From Pontibacter sp. HSC-36F09 (GTDB lineage Bacteria > Bacteroidota > Bacteroidia > Cytophagales > Hymenobacteraceae): a stretch of DNA of 64,000 bases. The position numbers were made by a program, and so were the translations under genes. Numbering within the stretch: position 1 is the first letter of the stretch; each line of letters starts with the position of its first letter. The DNA is taken from NCBI RefSeq assembly GCF_024171605.1, contig NZ_JALKAA010000002.1, forward strand, positions 310,001 through 374,000. The letters are read 5' to 3'. Shown here piece after piece: positions 26,619 to 36,976 of the stretch. Under the pieces are notes generated by a model. The model had not been told where the DNA came from. It was given only the letters and a program-made list of their open reading frames with translations, and ran no database searches.

Positions 26619-27584
26619 ATGGCCAGAAAAAGAGTATTAGTAACGGGTGGTGCCGGGTTTCTCGGCTCCCACCTGTGCGACAGATTCATAGCCGAAGGTT
26701 ACCACGTGATCGCGATGGACAACCTGATCACCGGCAATCTCGAGAACATCGAGCACCTTTTCAAGCTGGAGCAGTTTGAGTTCTACCACCACGATGTAAG
26801 CAAGTTCGTGCACGTGCCGGGCAAGCTGGACTACATCCTGCACTTCGCCTCGCCGGCCAGCCCGATCGACTACCTCAAGATCCCGATCCAGACGCTGAAG
26901 GTGGGTTCGCTGGGCACGCACAACCTGCTGGGCCTGGCCATGGCCAAGAAGGCCCGCATGCTGATTGCCTCCACCTCGGAGGTGTACGGTGACCCACTCG
27001 TGCACCCGCAGAGCGAGGACTACTGGGGCAACGTAAACCCTGTAGGGCCGCGCGGCTGCTACGACGAGGCGAAGCGCTTCCAGGAGGCCATGACCATGGC
27101 TTACCAGATGCACCACGGGCTGGAGACTCGTATCGTGCGCATCTTCAACACCTACGGTCCGCGCATGCGACTGGACGACGGCCGCGTGCTGCCTGCCTTC
27201 CTGAGCCAGGCCCTGCGCGGGGAGCCGCTGAGCATTTTCGGTGACGGTAGCCAGACGCGCTCCTTCTGCTATGTGGACGACCTGGTGGAGGGCATCTACC
27301 GTCTGCTGCTCAGCGATTACCACATGCCGGTCAACGTCGGCAACCCGTCCGAGATCACCATCCGCCAGTTTGCCGAGGAGATCTGCAAGCTGACTGGGGT
27401 TGAGCTCAATATCGAGTACCAGCCGCTGCCGACCGACGACCCGCAGAAGCGCCAGCCGGACATTACGCTGGCTAAGCAGGTACTGGGCTGGGAGCCGAAG
27501 GTGGACCGCGCCGAAGGCCTGCAGCGTACGCTTGAGTACTTCAAGAGAAAAGTGAAGGTGCCAGCCGAACGTATGGTAAACTAG
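26619..27584 (+). CDS. uxs: UDP-glucuronate decarboxylase (UDP-xylose synthase)
   Basis: A 321-aa extended SDR enzyme that converts UDP-glucuronate to UDP-xylose through a 4-keto intermediate. NAD loop [10 protein letters not shown] (8-17), YxxxK as CYDEAKR (Tyr148, Lys152), and the UXS features [16 protein letters not shown] and [16 protein letters not shown]. The open frame begins at 26523 inside ugd, but [11 protein letters not shown] from ATG 26619, one base after the ugd stop, is the natural start. Same high GC as ugd, so the pair moved or evolved together. No glycosyltransferase is adjacent, so the pair supplies UDP-xylose to a distant pathway. Confidence 0.93.
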   Translation: MARKRVLVTGGAGFLGSHLCDRFIAEGYHVIAMDNLITGNLENIEHLFKLEQFEFYHHDVSKFVHVPGKLDYILHFASPASPIDYLKIPIQTLKVGSLGTHNLLGLAMAKKARMLIASTSEVYGDPLVHPQSEDYWGNVNPVGPRGCYDEAKRFQEAMTMAYQMHHGLETRIVRIFNTYGPRMRLDDGRVLPAFLSQALRGEPLSIFGDGSQTRSFCYVDDLVEGIYRLLLSDYHMPVNVGNPSEITIRQFAEEICKLTGVELNIEYQPLPTDDPQKRQPDITLAKQVLGWEPKVDRAEGLQRTLEYFKRKVKVPAERMVN

Positions 27585-27601
27585 GCACTGCGCGAATGAT
27601 T

Positions 27602-27644
27602 AAACAAAAAGCCCTGACAGATTAGCTGTCAGGGCTTTTTGTTT
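27602..27644. terminator. Bidirectional terminator between uxs and the TPR gene
   Basis: A 19-bp perfect inverted repeat (27602-27620 with 27626-27644), 5-base loop, A/T runs on both sides. Immediately after it, 27647-27663 is a small inverted pair of the host heptamer core (GGTATA-N5-TATACC). Confidence 0.85.
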
Positions 27645-27667
27645 AAGGTATAGCAAGTATACCAAGC

Positions 27668-28912
27668 TTAGATCTTTTTGTGCGCTTTCATAAAGTCTTT
27701 TGCCTCTTTGTTGGCCGCGTGCTTCTTGTCGGTAGCTTCCAGTACTATATTATAGTAATGCTTCGCCGTTTTCAGCTCACGCTCTTGCTTCGCAATACGG
27801 GCGAGGTTCAGATAAGAGTTGACAAAATAACCGGAATCACGCTCGTTGCTCATTTCAGCGAACATAATGGAGTTCTGATAGTAGGCCTTTGCCTTCTGGA
27901 AATCACGGTACTTGTTCTGGTTGATGTAGGCCAGGATATAAGAGGCGTAACGCCCGCTAACAGCTTCGTAGCCCGGCATGCGCCGATCTAGCTTGCTCAG
28001 AATATCAAGGCACACCCGCTCCGCCATGGTGAAGTGGCCCTGCACAAAAAGCGCACGTGCATAGAAACGCTGGAAATAGGCATTGTTAGGATATTTCTCC
28101 ACCAGCCCCTTTACCAGATCGAGAGCAGCTTCCATGTTTCCCTCCTCGTTGGCGTAGATCTTCATCAGAAAGAACTTTGCCTCTGTACCGGTATAGAAGC
28201 CATTATTAGCTACGTAGCGTAGCTGTTTTATGCCTAGTCGCTTGTCGCCGCTCGGGAAGAAAGCCAACACGGGGCGCAGCATCTTGTAGTTTTCATGAAT
28301 CCAGATGGAGTAGTAATTGAAGAGCGCCTCTCCAAACAAAAATTCAGGGCTCAGGCCGTTGCCGGCTTTGGCTTTTTCCAGATACTCGAGTGATCGCTTG
28401 CTGGCAATAGTGGCTTTGCGCCAGTTACTGCGTTCGGAATGAAGGCGTCCGGCAAAGCCATTTGCGGCTGACAAAAAGAAGGCAGCTTCGTAGTCCTTGT
28501 TATTGGCGTCGTAGAGCTTCTCCGCTTTCATGATGGTAGAGTCCATGTAAGCGAAGAACAGATCATCATACGCCAGGGTTTGAATATTGGTAGGCACGAT
28601 CTTCCACCACTGGCTGAGACCCATCAGGAAATAGGGCAGCGGATGATTGGGGTAGCGGCGGCGCAGGGATTTGAACTGCTTTTCGGCCAGCTCATACTTA
28701 AAGTTGTACATGTTGTCCACGGCACCCTCCAGTTCGTACTGGATGTCTTTGTCCATGAGCAGCATGCCTTTGATGTTACCGGCTGCAGGGATGACCTCTA
28801 CGGATTGTATTGTCACCTCTCTGATAGCCGTGTCAGACTGCTCCTTAGAACCCTGCCCAAAAGCAAGGTTAGTCAGGATGATACCGAGAAACGCAAGTAC
28901 AATCTTTTTCAT
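27668..28912 (-). CDS. Secreted TPR-repeat protein
   Basis: A 414-aa protein with a signal peptide (MKKIVLAFLGIILTNLAFGQ) and a helical solenoid of degenerate tetratricopeptide repeats from about residue 70 to the end (for example YELAEKQFKSLRRRYPNHPL, then later repeats with KAKAYYQNSIMFAE and TAKHYYNIVLEATD). It is probably a periplasmic scaffold. No catalytic domain. Proteins like this are common in Bacteroidota with unknown function. It is monocistronic and convergent with uxs. Confidence 0.8.
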   Translation of the reverse strand: MKKIVLAFLGIILTNLAFGQGSKEQSDTAIREVTIQSVEVIPAAGNIKGMLLMDKDIQYELEGAVDNMYNFKYELAEKQFKSLRRRYPNHPLPYFLMGLSQWWKIVPTNIQTLAYDDLFFAYMDSTIMKAEKLYDANNKDYEAAFFLSAANGFAGRLHSERSNWRKATIASKRSLEYLEKAKAGNGLSPEFLFGEALFNYYSIWIHENYKMLRPVLAFFPSGDKRLGIKQLRYVANNGFYTGTEAKFFLMKIYANEEGNMEAALDLVKGLVEKYPNNAYFQRFYARALFVQGHFTMAERVCLDILSKLDRRMPGYEAVSGRYASYILAYINQNKYRDFQKAKAYYQNSIMFAEMSNERDSGYFVNSYLNLARIAKQERELKTAKHYYNIVLEATDKKHAANKEAKDFMKAHKKI

Positions 28913-29022
28913 AGATTAAAAGAAAAGTCCGGGGTGTCGTGCCAATAGCTCCTTATCTGGAGAACAGGTACTAAAAGTACAACAATTATATTAATTTTGA
29001 ATTGATACAAAAGAAATATTGC

Positions 29023-29937
29023 ATGAAACTTCTGAAACAACTCTGCAGCATACACGCACCGTCCGGCAACGAAAAAAAACTATCCGATTTTCTGCTTAAC
29101 TACATTGAGGAACAGAAAGTTCAGTGGAAGCGACAACCAGTAATTATACATGGAGAAGGTTTTCAGGATTGTATTTTGTTAATATTCGGAAAGCCCAGAA
29201 CGGCCATTTTTGCACACATAGACTCCATTGGATTCACTGTGCGCTATGGTAGACAATTGGTAAAGATCGGCGGTCCTGACCTGGAAACCGGCTATACGCT
29301 GGTGGCAGCGGATTCGCAGGGGGAAATTGAGTGTACACTGGAGTTTGATGAAGAAACGCATGAGATCAGTTACAGGTATGAGCGGGAGATAGAACGGGGT
29401 ACGGAACTAGTTTTCAAGTGCGATTTCCGTGAAACGGAAGAAACCGTGCAATCTTGCTACCTCGATAACCGGCTGGGTGTGTGGAGTGCTTTAAAGGTGG
29501 CTGAAACATTGGAGAATGGCATCATCGCGTTTAGTAGTTGGGAAGAGCACGGCGGAGGTTCAGTAGCCTACCTGTCCAAATACATTTCGGAGCGTTACGG
29601 CGTGCATCAAGCGCTTATTTCGGATATTACCTGGGTAACCGAGGGCGTAAAGCCAGGGGAGGGCGTTGCCATCTCGATGCGCGACAGCCTGATCCCTCGC
29701 AGGTCTTATGTTGAGAAAATCATAGGTATAGCCAAGGCCTCCGGTATACCTTACCAGTTGGAGGTAGAAGGTGCGGGTGGCAGTGATGCAAAGGAGCTGC
29801 AGCACGGACCCTATCCCTGGGACTGGTGTTTTGTCGGCGCACCCGAAGACAATGTGCACAGCCCAAACGAAATTGTCCACAAGAAGGACATTGATAGCAT
29901 GGTGGCGCTGTACAGGGAGTTGATGGCGAAGTTGTAA
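29023..29937 (+). CDS. M42-family metallo-aminopeptidase-like protein
   Basis: A 304-aa M20/M42-fold peptidase. Metal ligands are seen in order: His in [10 protein letters not shown] (about 66), Asp in [11 protein letters not shown] (about 150), the Glu pair in SWEEHGGG (about 174), Asp in ISDITWV (about 200) and His in [11 protein letters not shown] (about 285). M42 enzymes cut N-terminal residues from short peptides as large cytoplasmic assemblies. It is slightly shorter than most M42 proteins. The frame has a Met seven codons earlier, but [17 protein letters not shown] at 29023 is the family's usual N-terminus. Confidence 0.82.
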   Translation: MKLLKQLCSIHAPSGNEKKLSDFLLNYIEEQKVQWKRQPVIIHGEGFQDCILLIFGKPRTAIFAHIDSIGFTVRYGRQLVKIGGPDLETGYTLVAADSQGEIECTLEFDEETHEISYRYEREIERGTELVFKCDFRETEETVQSCYLDNRLGVWSALKVAETLENGIIAFSSWEEHGGGSVAYLSKYISERYGVHQALISDITWVTEGVKPGEGVAISMRDSLIPRRSYVEKIIGIAKASGIPYQLEVEGAGGSDAKELQHGPYPWDWCFVGAPEDNVHSPNEIVHKKDIDSMVALYRELMAKL

Positions 29938-30187
29938 TCGGAGTATAGGATATGATAAGGAGGCTGCCAGGCATGGGCAGCCTTTTTTGTTTGCCTACAA
30001 CGGTGCAAACAGGATATGATAACGGCACCGGGCGCAAATGACTTAACTCTAGTGGTATAGGCTATGTCCGGGGTGTAAAGCTTTGGAAGTAAATATTTGG
30101 AAAAGTCAAACGAATAGGCTTTCTTTAATAGCTATATATAGCAATTTCAGAATCTCAACCCTTATTTACAAAACTAACTCTTATTGA

Positions 30188-32434
30188 ATGGAACCTATTC
30201 TCTACGCAATTCCTGGATTTGGTCTGGCGGCCCTCATTTATACCTTTATAAGGTCGGCCTGGGTAACGAAGCAAGCAGCAGGCAACGAACGCATGACGGA
30301 AATCGCCCGTCACATTTCCGATGGCGCCATGGCTTTTTTGAAGGCAGAATACAAAGTGCTCTTCTACTTCGTAATCATCGCCAGTTTATTTCTTTTTTAC
30401 CTGGGCTATACCGGTGAAAAGTCGCACTGGACTATTGTATTAGCCTTCATTATGGGCGCCCTTTTCTCAGCCGTTGCCGGCTTTATCGGTATGCGCATTG
30501 CCACAAAGGCCAATGTGCGTACGGCAGAGGCAGCCCGCACCAGCCTGTCGCGCGCGCTCAGCGTGTCGTTTGCCGGTGGTTCAGTAATGGGTATGGGTGT
30601 AGCCGGTCTGGCTGTGTTGGGCCTAGGCTCGCTCTTTATCGTGCTCTACTACTTCTTTGTTTACAGTGTGAATGGCAGCGTGAACGGCCACGAAATGGAA
30701 GTGGCCCTTGAGGTGCTCACCGGTTTCTCGCTAGGTGCTGAAAGTATTGCGCTTTTCGCACGCGTGGGCGGCGGTATCTATACCAAAGCGGCCGACGTGG
30801 GAGCTGACCTCGTGGGTAAAGTAGAAGCAGGTATACCGGAGGATGATCCGCGTAACCCGGCGACGATTGCCGACAACGTAGGCGATAACGTAGGTGACGT
30901 GGCAGGTATGGGCGCCGACCTTTTCGGTTCGTATGTGGCCACTATTCTGGCCACGATGGTGCTGGGCCGTGAAGTGGTTTCGGAGGATAATTTCGGTGGC
31001 ATGGCTCCGATCATTCTGCCGATGTTCATTGCGGGTCTGGGCATTTTGTTCTCCCTGATCGGTATGTTGTTCATCCGGGTAAAAGAAGGCGGTAACGTGC
31101 AAGGAGCCCTCAACCTCGGTAACTGGATCTCTGTCGCCCTGACAGCCGTTGGCGCTTATTTCGCCATCCACTGGATGCTGCCTGAAAACATGAACCTGCG
31201 CAACTTCGAATTTACCTCAAACGGTGTGTTCATCGCCGTGATCGTGGGTCTGGTAGTAGGTACTTTGATGAGTATCATCACGGAATACTATACGGCCATG
31301 GGCAAAAAGCCTGTTAATTCGATTGTGCAGCAATCTTCCACAGGCCATGCCACTAACATCATCGCCGGTCTGGCAGTAGGTATGCACTCTACGGTGTTGC
31401 CTATCATCGTTTTGGCCGCCGGTATCGTGCTGTCATATGCTTCTGCCGGTCTGTACGGTGTGGCGATTGCAGCTGCCGGTATGATGGCGACTACAGCCAT
31501 GCAATTGGCTATTGACGCGTTCGGTCCTATTGCTGACAACGCTGGTGGTATAGCCGAGATGAGCGAACTGCCAAAAGAGGTGCGTGGTCGTACCGACATT
31601 CTGGATGCCGTGGGTAACACCACCGCCGCTACCGGTAAAGGCTTCGCGATCGCATCTGCCGCCTTGACATCACTGGCCCTTTTTGCGGCCTTCGTAGGTA
31701 TAGCCGGCATTGATTCTATTGACCTTTATAAAGCACCCGTACTAGCCGGCCTGTTCATTGGTGCCATGATTCCGTTCATTTTCTCGGCGCTTTGTATCGC
31801 GGCGGTTGGTCGTGCGGCCATGGCCATGGTGCACGAAGTGCGCCGTCAGTTCCGCGAAATTCCGGGGATTATGGAAGGTACCGGTCAGCCAGAGTATGAA
31901 AAATGCGTGGCCATTTCCACAAAAGCTGCAATTCGTGAAATGATGCTGCCAGGTGCCATTGCCCTGATCGTACCAGTGTTGGTGGGCTTTGGTTTCAGAG
32001 ACGTATTCGCTGATACTCCGTCAGCAGAGATCCTGGGCGGATTGCTGGCAGGTGTAACCGTATCGGGTGTGCTGATGGCGATGTTCCAATCCAACGCCGG
32101 CGGCGCTTGGGATAATGCCAAGAAATCGTTTGAGAAAGGCGTGGAGATCAACGGTAAGATGGAGTACAAAGGCTCTGATGCTCATAAAGCTTCGGTAACG
32201 GGCGACACTGTGGGTGACCCATTCAAAGACACTTCCGGTCCTTCCATGAACATCCTGATCAAGTTGATGTCGATTGTGTCCCTGGTAATTGCGCCGCACA
32301 TCGCCACAGAGCGTACCCCGGCTATACCTGAAGAGCCGAATCTGAACATGGAGATCCAGCAGGAGGCCCCGTCTACCGGGCAGATCATTAACCCAGACAA
32401 TACAGTTATCGTGGCTGGTTTAGCAACCCGATAG
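30188..32434 (+). CDS. hppA: Membrane-bound ion-pumping pyrophosphatase
   Basis: A 748-aa integral membrane protein with about 16 membrane helices that hydrolyses pyrophosphate to pump H+ and/or Na+. Pyrophosphate-binding motifs [19 protein letters not shown] (about 218-236) and, late, GGAWDNAKK and [17 protein letters not shown] are intact. [10 protein letters not shown] (about 475-484) has Ala where potassium-independent enzymes have Lys, so this is a K+-dependent type. The pumped ion cannot be decided here. The C-terminal 50 residues are a polar extension. It is monocistronic, with a terminator at 32457-32491. Confidence 0.94.
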   Translation: MEPILYAIPGFGLAALIYTFIRSAWVTKQAAGNERMTEIARHISDGAMAFLKAEYKVLFYFVIIASLFLFYLGYTGEKSHWTIVLAFIMGALFSAVAGFIGMRIATKANVRTAEAARTSLSRALSVSFAGGSVMGMGVAGLAVLGLGSLFIVLYYFFVYSVNGSVNGHEMEVALEVLTGFSLGAESIALFARVGGGIYTKAADVGADLVGKVEAGIPEDDPRNPATIADNVGDNVGDVAGMGADLFGSYVATILATMVLGREVVSEDNFGGMAPIILPMFIAGLGILFSLIGMLFIRVKEGGNVQGALNLGNWISVALTAVGAYFAIHWMLPENMNLRNFEFTSNGVFIAVIVGLVVGTLMSIITEYYTAMGKKPVNSIVQQSSTGHATNIIAGLAVGMHSTVLPIIVLAAGIVLSYASAGLYGVAIAAAGMMATTAMQLAIDAFGPIADNAGGIAEMSELPKEVRGRTDILDAVGNTTAATGKGFAIASAALTSLALFAAFVGIAGIDSIDLYKAPVLAGLFIGAMIPFIFSALCIAAVGRAAMAMVHEVRRQFREIPGIMEGTGQPEYEKCVAISTKAAIREMMLPGAIALIVPVLVGFGFRDVFADTPSAEILGGLLAGVTVSGVLMAMFQSNAGGAWDNAKKSFEKGVEINGKMEYKGSDAHKASVTGDTVGDPFKDTSGPSMNILIKLMSIVSLVIAPHIATERTPAIPEEPNLNMEIQQEAPSTGQIINPDNTVIVAGLATR

Positions 32435-32456
32435 CCAACACAATCTCTATCAGTAT

Positions 32457-32491
32457 AAATAAGCCCAGCCATGAGGTTGGGCTTATTTTTT
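32457..32491 (+). terminator. Terminator of hppA
   Basis: AAATAAGCCCAGCC (32457-32470) pairs with GGTTGGGCTTATTT (32475-32488, one wobble), then T-rich sequence. Its 3' arm also contains the -33 TTG of the hpt promoter. Confidence 0.8.
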
Positions 32492-32507
32492 ATTATCCGT
32501 ACCTTTG
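32477..32507 (+). promoter_or_regulatory. Promoter of hpt, overlapping the hppA terminator
   Basis: TTG (32477-32479), 20 bases and TACCTTTG (32500-32507). The -7 box ends 25 bases before ATG 32533. This rules out the upstream TTG at 32509 as the start. Confidence 0.65.
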
Positions 32508-32532
32508 TTTGCCAATAAGACCAATACGCTAT

Positions 32533-33075
32533 ATGGAGCCCCGTACCATCACGATTCACGATTGTGACTTCAGTACCTACCTGTACGAAGAAGAAATCAT
32601 TGCACGCATAGTGATGCTGGCAGAGCAAATTGAGCAGGACTACACTGGTAAAAACCCACTGTTTCTGGCAGTACTGAACGGATCGTTCATGTTCACGGCC
32701 GATCTGATGAAGCGTATCAACATACCTTGCGAGATATCATTCATCCGCATGTCGTCTTACCAGGATATGCACAGCACCGGCCATGTAAGGGAAGTGTTGG
32801 GCCTGACAGAGGAAATTGAAGGGCGAGACGTGCTGATCATTGAAGACATTGTGGATACCGGGCACACGGTAAATGCATTGCTTCAACAGCTTCAGGAAAA
32901 GAACCCTGCGTCGATCGAGATCATTACTTTGCTCATGAAGCCGGAGTGCCTGCAGCACCAGCTGGATGTGAAGTATGTAGCCAAGGCTATACCGAACGAT
33001 TTTGTAGTAGGCTACGGGCTCGACTATAACGGACTGGGCCGCAACCTGCGCGATATTTACAAGATCGTGTCTTAG
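32533..33075 (+). CDS. hpt: Hypoxanthine phosphoribosyltransferase
   Basis: Purine salvage: joins hypoxanthine (or guanine) to PRPP to give IMP (or GMP). The 180-aa length is typical. PRPP-binding motif [13 protein letters not shown] (about 100-112), flexible loop [10 protein letters not shown] (about 74-83) and [17 protein letters not shown] (about 42-58) are present. ATG 32533 is chosen over an in-frame TTG 24 bases upstream because the promoter -7 box lies at 32500-32507. Confidence 0.92.
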   Translation: MEPRTITIHDCDFSTYLYEEEIIARIVMLAEQIEQDYTGKNPLFLAVLNGSFMFTADLMKRINIPCEISFIRMSSYQDMHSTGHVREVLGLTEEIEGRDVLIIEDIVDTGHTVNALLQQLQEKNPASIEIITLLMKPECLQHQLDVKYVAKAIPNDFVVGYGLDYNGLGRNLRDIYKIVS

Positions 33076-33135
33076 AGAACCAGGGCTGGCAGAGGCATCA
33101 AGCACCGCACAGTACCATGCGCGACTCAAAAAATA

Positions 33136-33168
33136 TTGAACAATACACCGATTTTATACCTAAATTTG
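33136..33168 (+). promoter_or_regulatory. Promoter of adk
   Basis: TAAATTTG at 33161-33168 matches the -7 consensus, 22 bases before the ATG. TTG at 33136-33138 gives a slightly long 22-base spacer. Confidence 0.5.
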
Positions 33169-33190
33169 TTTTTTATCATAAATCATAGAT

Positions 33191-33781
33191 ATGCTCAACA
33201 TCGTTTTGTTTGGCCCTCCAGGTGCTGGTAAAGGTACACAAAGCCAAAAGCTGATAGACAAGTATAACCTGATACACCTGTCAACGGGTGATTTGCTGCG
33301 CTCCGAAATTGCCGCCGGCACCGAACTGGGGATGAAAGCCAAGTCGCTGATGGACAACGGTCTGTTAGTTCCGGACGAAGTGGTGATTGGCATGATTGCG
33401 AACAAAGTGAGAGAAAACAATCACGCGGGCGGGTTTATCTTTGACGGATTCCCACGCACGGTGCCACAGGCGCAAGGTCTGGACAAGCTCCTGATGGATC
33501 TTGGCACTGAGATATCCTGCATGGTTGCCCTGAAAGTGGATGATGAAGAGCTGACCAAGCGCCTGTTGCTGCGCGGACAGACTTCCGGCCGCCCGGATGA
33601 CCAGAACGAAGAGTTGATCCGCAAGCGCGTAGTAGAGTACAACACCAAAACTACACCAGTTGCGGACTACTATGCCGGACAAGGCAAGTATTATGCAGTA
33701 GATGGCATTGGCGAGATTGACGAAATCTTCAGCAATATCTGCGCGCATGTCGATAACCTGAAAGAGAAGCAAAAGAAGTAA
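33191..33781 (+). CDS. adk: Adenylate kinase
   Basis: Interconverts ATP + AMP and 2 ADP. A 196-aa protein with P-loop GPPGAGKGTQ (8-17), AMP-binding LSTGDLLRSEI (about 31-41), FDGFPRTVPQAQGLD (about 84-98) and a short lid with RGQTSGRPDD. The lid is the short form without zinc-binding Cys residues, as in other Bacteroidota. It has its own promoter and lies between hpt and obgE, the usual neighbourhood. Confidence 0.95.
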   Translation: MLNIVLFGPPGAGKGTQSQKLIDKYNLIHLSTGDLLRSEIAAGTELGMKAKSLMDNGLLVPDEVVIGMIANKVRENNHAGGFIFDGFPRTVPQAQGLDKLLMDLGTEISCMVALKVDDEELTKRLLLRGQTSGRPDDQNEELIRKRVVEYNTKTTPVADYYAGQGKYYAVDGIGEIDEIFSNICAHVDNLKEKQKK

Positions 33782-33892
33782 TCTTCTGCTCAGCTTTTAT
33801 TAGATAGAATACAGAAGGTATAAGCAGGCCGGAACTCAAATGCTCCGCTCTTGCTTATACTTTATAATTTATACCTGTTAGCATTACCTACA

Positions 33893-34885
33893 TTGGCCCA
33901 ATCCAACTTTATTGATTACGTAAAAATCTGTTCCCGCTCCGGACACGGTGGCGCTGGCTCTGCGCACCTTCACCGCGACAAACGCACCGCCATGGGTGGT
34001 CCTGACGGCGGCGACGGGGGCAGAGGAGGCCATATTATCCTGCGTGGCAACGCACAGCTGTGGACTTTGCTGCACCTGCAGTTCCGCAAGCACGTGATTG
34101 CTGAAAATGGTCAAGGCGGGGGGCCGAGCCATTCTTCAGGCGCGCAGGGAAAAGACGACGTGCTGGAAGTACCACTGGGAACGATCGCCCGTAACGCCGA
34201 AACCGGCGAATTTATGTGCGAAATCACCGAAGACGGACAGGAGATCATCCTGACACCGGGCGGACGTGGTGGCCTTGGCAATGCGCACTTTAAGTCACCG
34301 ACCAACCAGACACCACGCTATGCCCAGCCGGGTGAGCCAGGTATAGAGGAATGGGTAATTCTGGAACTGAAACTTCTGGCCGATGTCGGTCTGGTAGGAT
34401 TCCCGAATGCCGGCAAATCTACTTTGCTATCTGTGGTATCAGCAGCGAAACCGAAGATCGCCAATTATGCCTTTACCACGTTGGAGCCTAATTTGGGTGT
34501 TGTTGCTTATCGTGACTACAGATCCTTTGTGATGGCTGATATACCGGGTATCATCGAGGGTGCTTCGGAAGGAAAAGGCCTTGGCCTGCGTTTCCTGCGC
34601 CATATCGAGCGTAACTCCATGCTTTTGTTTATGATTTCGTGCGATAGCCCGGACATTGCGGAGGAGTACAAAATACTGGTGAACGAGCTGGAGACCTACA
34701 ATCCTGAGCTACTCGACAAGAAACGCATTCTGGCGATCACTAAAACTGATATGATCGATGATGAGCTGGAAGCGGAGATGCGGGAGACTTTGCCAAAGGA
34801 TATTCCAGCAGTGTTTATCTCCAGCATGACACAGAAAAATATTACGCAATTGAAAGATATGATCTGGTCAGCACTCAACTCGTAG
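33893..34885 (+). CDS. obgE: Obg-family GTPase, TTG start
   Basis: A 330-aa ribosome-associated GTPase needed for large-subunit assembly. Glycine-rich Obg domain ([20 protein letters not shown], then [14 protein letters not shown]) to about residue 155, then the G domain with G1 [10 protein letters not shown]3 DIPGI and G4 TKTD; no C-terminal OCT domain. The family N-terminus M-A/x-S-x-N-F-I-D-Y is reached here only with TTG at 33893 (reads MAQSNFIDY). An ATG at 33851 would add 14 hydrophobic residues not seen in the family. The start is thus an inference from alignment by memory. Confidence 0.9.
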   Translation: MAQSNFIDYVKICSRSGHGGAGSAHLHRDKRTAMGGPDGGDGGRGGHIILRGNAQLWTLLHLQFRKHVIAENGQGGGPSHSSGAQGKDDVLEVPLGTIARNAETGEFMCEITEDGQEIILTPGGRGGLGNAHFKSPTNQTPRYAQPGEPGIEEWVILELKLLADVGLVGFPNAGKSTLLSVVSAAKPKIANYAFTTLEPNLGVVAYRDYRSFVMADIPGIIEGASEGKGLGLRFLRHIERNSMLLFMISCDSPDIAEEYKILVNELETYNPELLDKKRILAITKTDMIDDELEAEMRETLPKDIPAVFISSMTQKNITQLKDMIWSALNS

Positions 34886-35057
34886 TCTGTCAGTCTTCAT
34901 ACAAATACAAATCGGTAGAGGCTGTAAGGCTTACTACCGATTTTTTTTAGCAGCAGCCATCTATCAATTAATAAATGCCAATCTGGCACGAAAGCAGAAT
35001 TGGCAAGACAATTGAAAAGACAAAATAGACCTATCAACCTATAATTCTTAAGGCATT

Positions 35058-35624
35058 ATGTCAGAGAAAGATATCAAGAAAGAGCAGGAAAACGCAGAAC
35101 TACAGGATAACACTGCCAATACAGAAGAAAATAACAGGCAGGGGCAGACCGAGGAGACAGCAGAAGAAACTGGCTCTGAAACCCAGGCCGACGCCGAACT
35201 GGCTGAGATGAAAGATAAGTACATCCGCCTGATGGCCGAGTTTGAGAACTTCAGACGCCGCACCAACAAAGAGCGCATGGACCTGCTGAAAACAGCAAAC
35301 GAAGATTTGATGAGCGAACTGTTGCCTGTGCTGGACGATATGGAGCGTGCCCGTCAGTCGATGGAAGCAACTAAAGAGGTGGATGCCTTGTTGCAGGGCC
35401 TGGAGCTGGTGTTTCATAAACTGAAGCACGTGACACAAATCAAAGGTTTAAAGCAGATCGTGATCAACGCAGGAGATGATTTTGACAGCGACTATCATGA
35501 AGCTGTTACCCAGATCCCGGCTCCATCAGAAGAACTGAAAGGCAAAATAGTAGACGTAATCGAGAAGGGCTATACCTTGAATGAAAAGGTGATCCGCTTC
35601 GCGAAAGTTATCATAGGAGCTTAA
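35058..35624 (+). CDS. grpE: Nucleotide exchange factor GrpE
   Basis: Releases ADP from DnaK. The 188-aa protein has an acidic, Gln/Glu-rich disordered N-terminus (to about 48), a long dimerising coiled coil (LAEMKDKYIRLMAEFENFRR) and the C-terminal beta-wing ending VIRFAKVIIGA. Dnaj follows after 3 bases on the same strand, so the two co-chaperones form an operon; dnaK is elsewhere. No CIRCE element or other heat-shock operator is visible in the 170-bp upstream gap. Confidence 0.93.
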   Translation: MSEKDIKKEQENAELQDNTANTEENNRQGQTEETAEETGSETQADAELAEMKDKYIRLMAEFENFRRRTNKERMDLLKTANEDLMSELLPVLDDMERARQSMEATKEVDALLQGLELVFHKLKHVTQIKGLKQIVINAGDDFDSDYHEAVTQIPAPSEELKGKIVDVIEKGYTLNEKVIRFAKVIIGA

Positions 35625-35627
35625 TCA

Positions 35628-36779
35628 ATGGCTAAGAGAGATTATTACGAGGTTTTAGGTGTAAGCAAAGGAGCAAGTCCGGAGGAGATTAAGAAGGCTT
35701 ACCGTAAGCTCGCTATTAAATTTCACCCCGACAAAAACCCCGACGACCACACGGCGGAAGATAAGTTTAAGGAGGCAGCTGAGGCATACGAAGTGCTGAG
35801 CGACCAGCAGAAGCGTCAGCGCTATGACCAGTTTGGTCATCAGGGTATGAACGGCGGCTTCGGCGGTGGCGGCGGCATGAACATGGAGGATATCTTCTCC
35901 CAGTTCGGCGACATCTTCGGTGGTGCTGGCGGTGGCGGATTCGAGAGCTTCTTTGGTGGCAGCAGCCGTCAGGGTGGCCGACGCACCCGCAAAGGCAGCA
36001 ACCTACGGATTAAGCTAAAACTCAACCTCGAAGAAATTGCCAACGGCGTTGAGAAGAAGATAAAAGTAAAGCGTTATGTAGCCTGCGGTACCTGCGGCGG
36101 CAACGGCGCTAAGAACGGCACCGACATGCAGACCTGCGGCTCTTGCCAGGGGTCGGGCCAGGTGCGCAAGGTGGTGAACACCATGCTGGGCCAGATGGTA
36201 AGCACGGCAACCTGCCCCACCTGTAACGGCGAAGGCCGCATCGTAACCAAAAACTGCGAAGCCTGCCACGGTAGCGGTCGCGAACTGCAGGAAGAGGTGA
36301 TCACGATCAACGTGCCGGCTGGCGTAATGGATGGTATGCAGCTGTCGATGAGCGGCAAAGGCAACGTGCCAGAACGTGGTGGTGTACCGGGCGACCTGCT
36401 GATTCAGATTGAAGAAGAAGAGCACCCAAGCCTGAAGCGCGACGGTAACAATGTGATATTCGACCAGTACATCAGCTTTATTGACGCTGCGCTTGGTTCC
36501 GATATTGAAGTGCCAACCATCGGTGGCCGCGTAAAGATCACGATAAAGCCGGGTACACAGAGCGGTGAGATCTTCAGACTGCGTGGCAAAGGTGTGAAAG
36601 ACATTAACGGCTACGGCAAAGGCGATCAGCTGATCCACATCAACGTATGGACGCCAAAGACGCTGAGCAGCGAGGAACGTGCCGCACTGGAGCGCCTGCG
36701 TGATTCGAACAACTTCGCTCCACATCCGGGTAAGAGCGATAAAGGCTTCTTTGAAAAAGTGAAAGACTATTTCCAATAA
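35628..36779 (+). CDS. dnaJ: Chaperone DnaJ
   Basis: A type I Hsp40 of 383 aa. J domain (1-70, with HPDKNP, the DnaK-activating HPD), Gly/Phe-rich region (about 72-120), four Cys-x-x-Cys-x-Gly-x-Gly-type zinc motifs ([32 protein letters not shown] at about 150-222) and C-terminal substrate-binding domains. It delivers unfolded proteins to DnaK. Cotranscribed with grpE; a strong terminator follows at 36798-36839. Confidence 0.96.
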   Translation: MAKRDYYEVLGVSKGASPEEIKKAYRKLAIKFHPDKNPDDHTAEDKFKEAAEAYEVLSDQQKRQRYDQFGHQGMNGGFGGGGGMNMEDIFSQFGDIFGGAGGGGFESFFGGSSRQGGRRTRKGSNLRIKLKLNLEEIANGVEKKIKVKRYVACGTCGGNGAKNGTDMQTCGSCQGSGQVRKVVNTMLGQMVSTATCPTCNGEGRIVTKNCEACHGSGRELQEEVITINVPAGVMDGMQLSMSGKGNVPERGGVPGDLLIQIEEEEHPSLKRDGNNVIFDQYISFIDAALGSDIEVPTIGGRVKITIKPGTQSGEIFRLRGKGVKDINGYGKGDQLIHINVWTPKTLSSEERAALERLRDSNNFAPHPGKSDKGFFEKVKDYFQ

Positions 36780-36797
36780 GCTATTCAATGGCTAGAC

Positions 36798-36839
36798 AAA
36801 AAAAGCCTGCCTTTTCAGTAGAGAAGGCAGGCTTTTTTT
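36798..36839 (+). terminator. Terminator of the grpE-dnaJ operon
   Basis: A perfect 16-bp stem (36798-36813 with 36824-36839) ending in seven T residues. Confidence 0.88.
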
Positions 36840-36922
36840 GTTGCTACTATACCGCAGCACCCGTATTTGGTATAGCCCATACCTGCGTTAGTCGATTAAG
36901 TATAGGGCTTTATTGATATTGC

Positions 36923-36953
36923 TTGTCACTCAGCCCTAAAAAGGCTATTTTTG
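36923..36953 (+). promoter_or_regulatory. Promoter of the ABC exporter operon
   Basis: TTG (36923-36925), 20 bases and TATTTTTG (36946-36953) fit the Bacteroidota consensus well. The -7 box ends 23 bases before TTG 36977, so translation cannot begin at the frame's first possible codon, 36923. Confidence 0.7.
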
Positions 36954-36976
36954 AACATACCAAAAGGTTAACCGCA

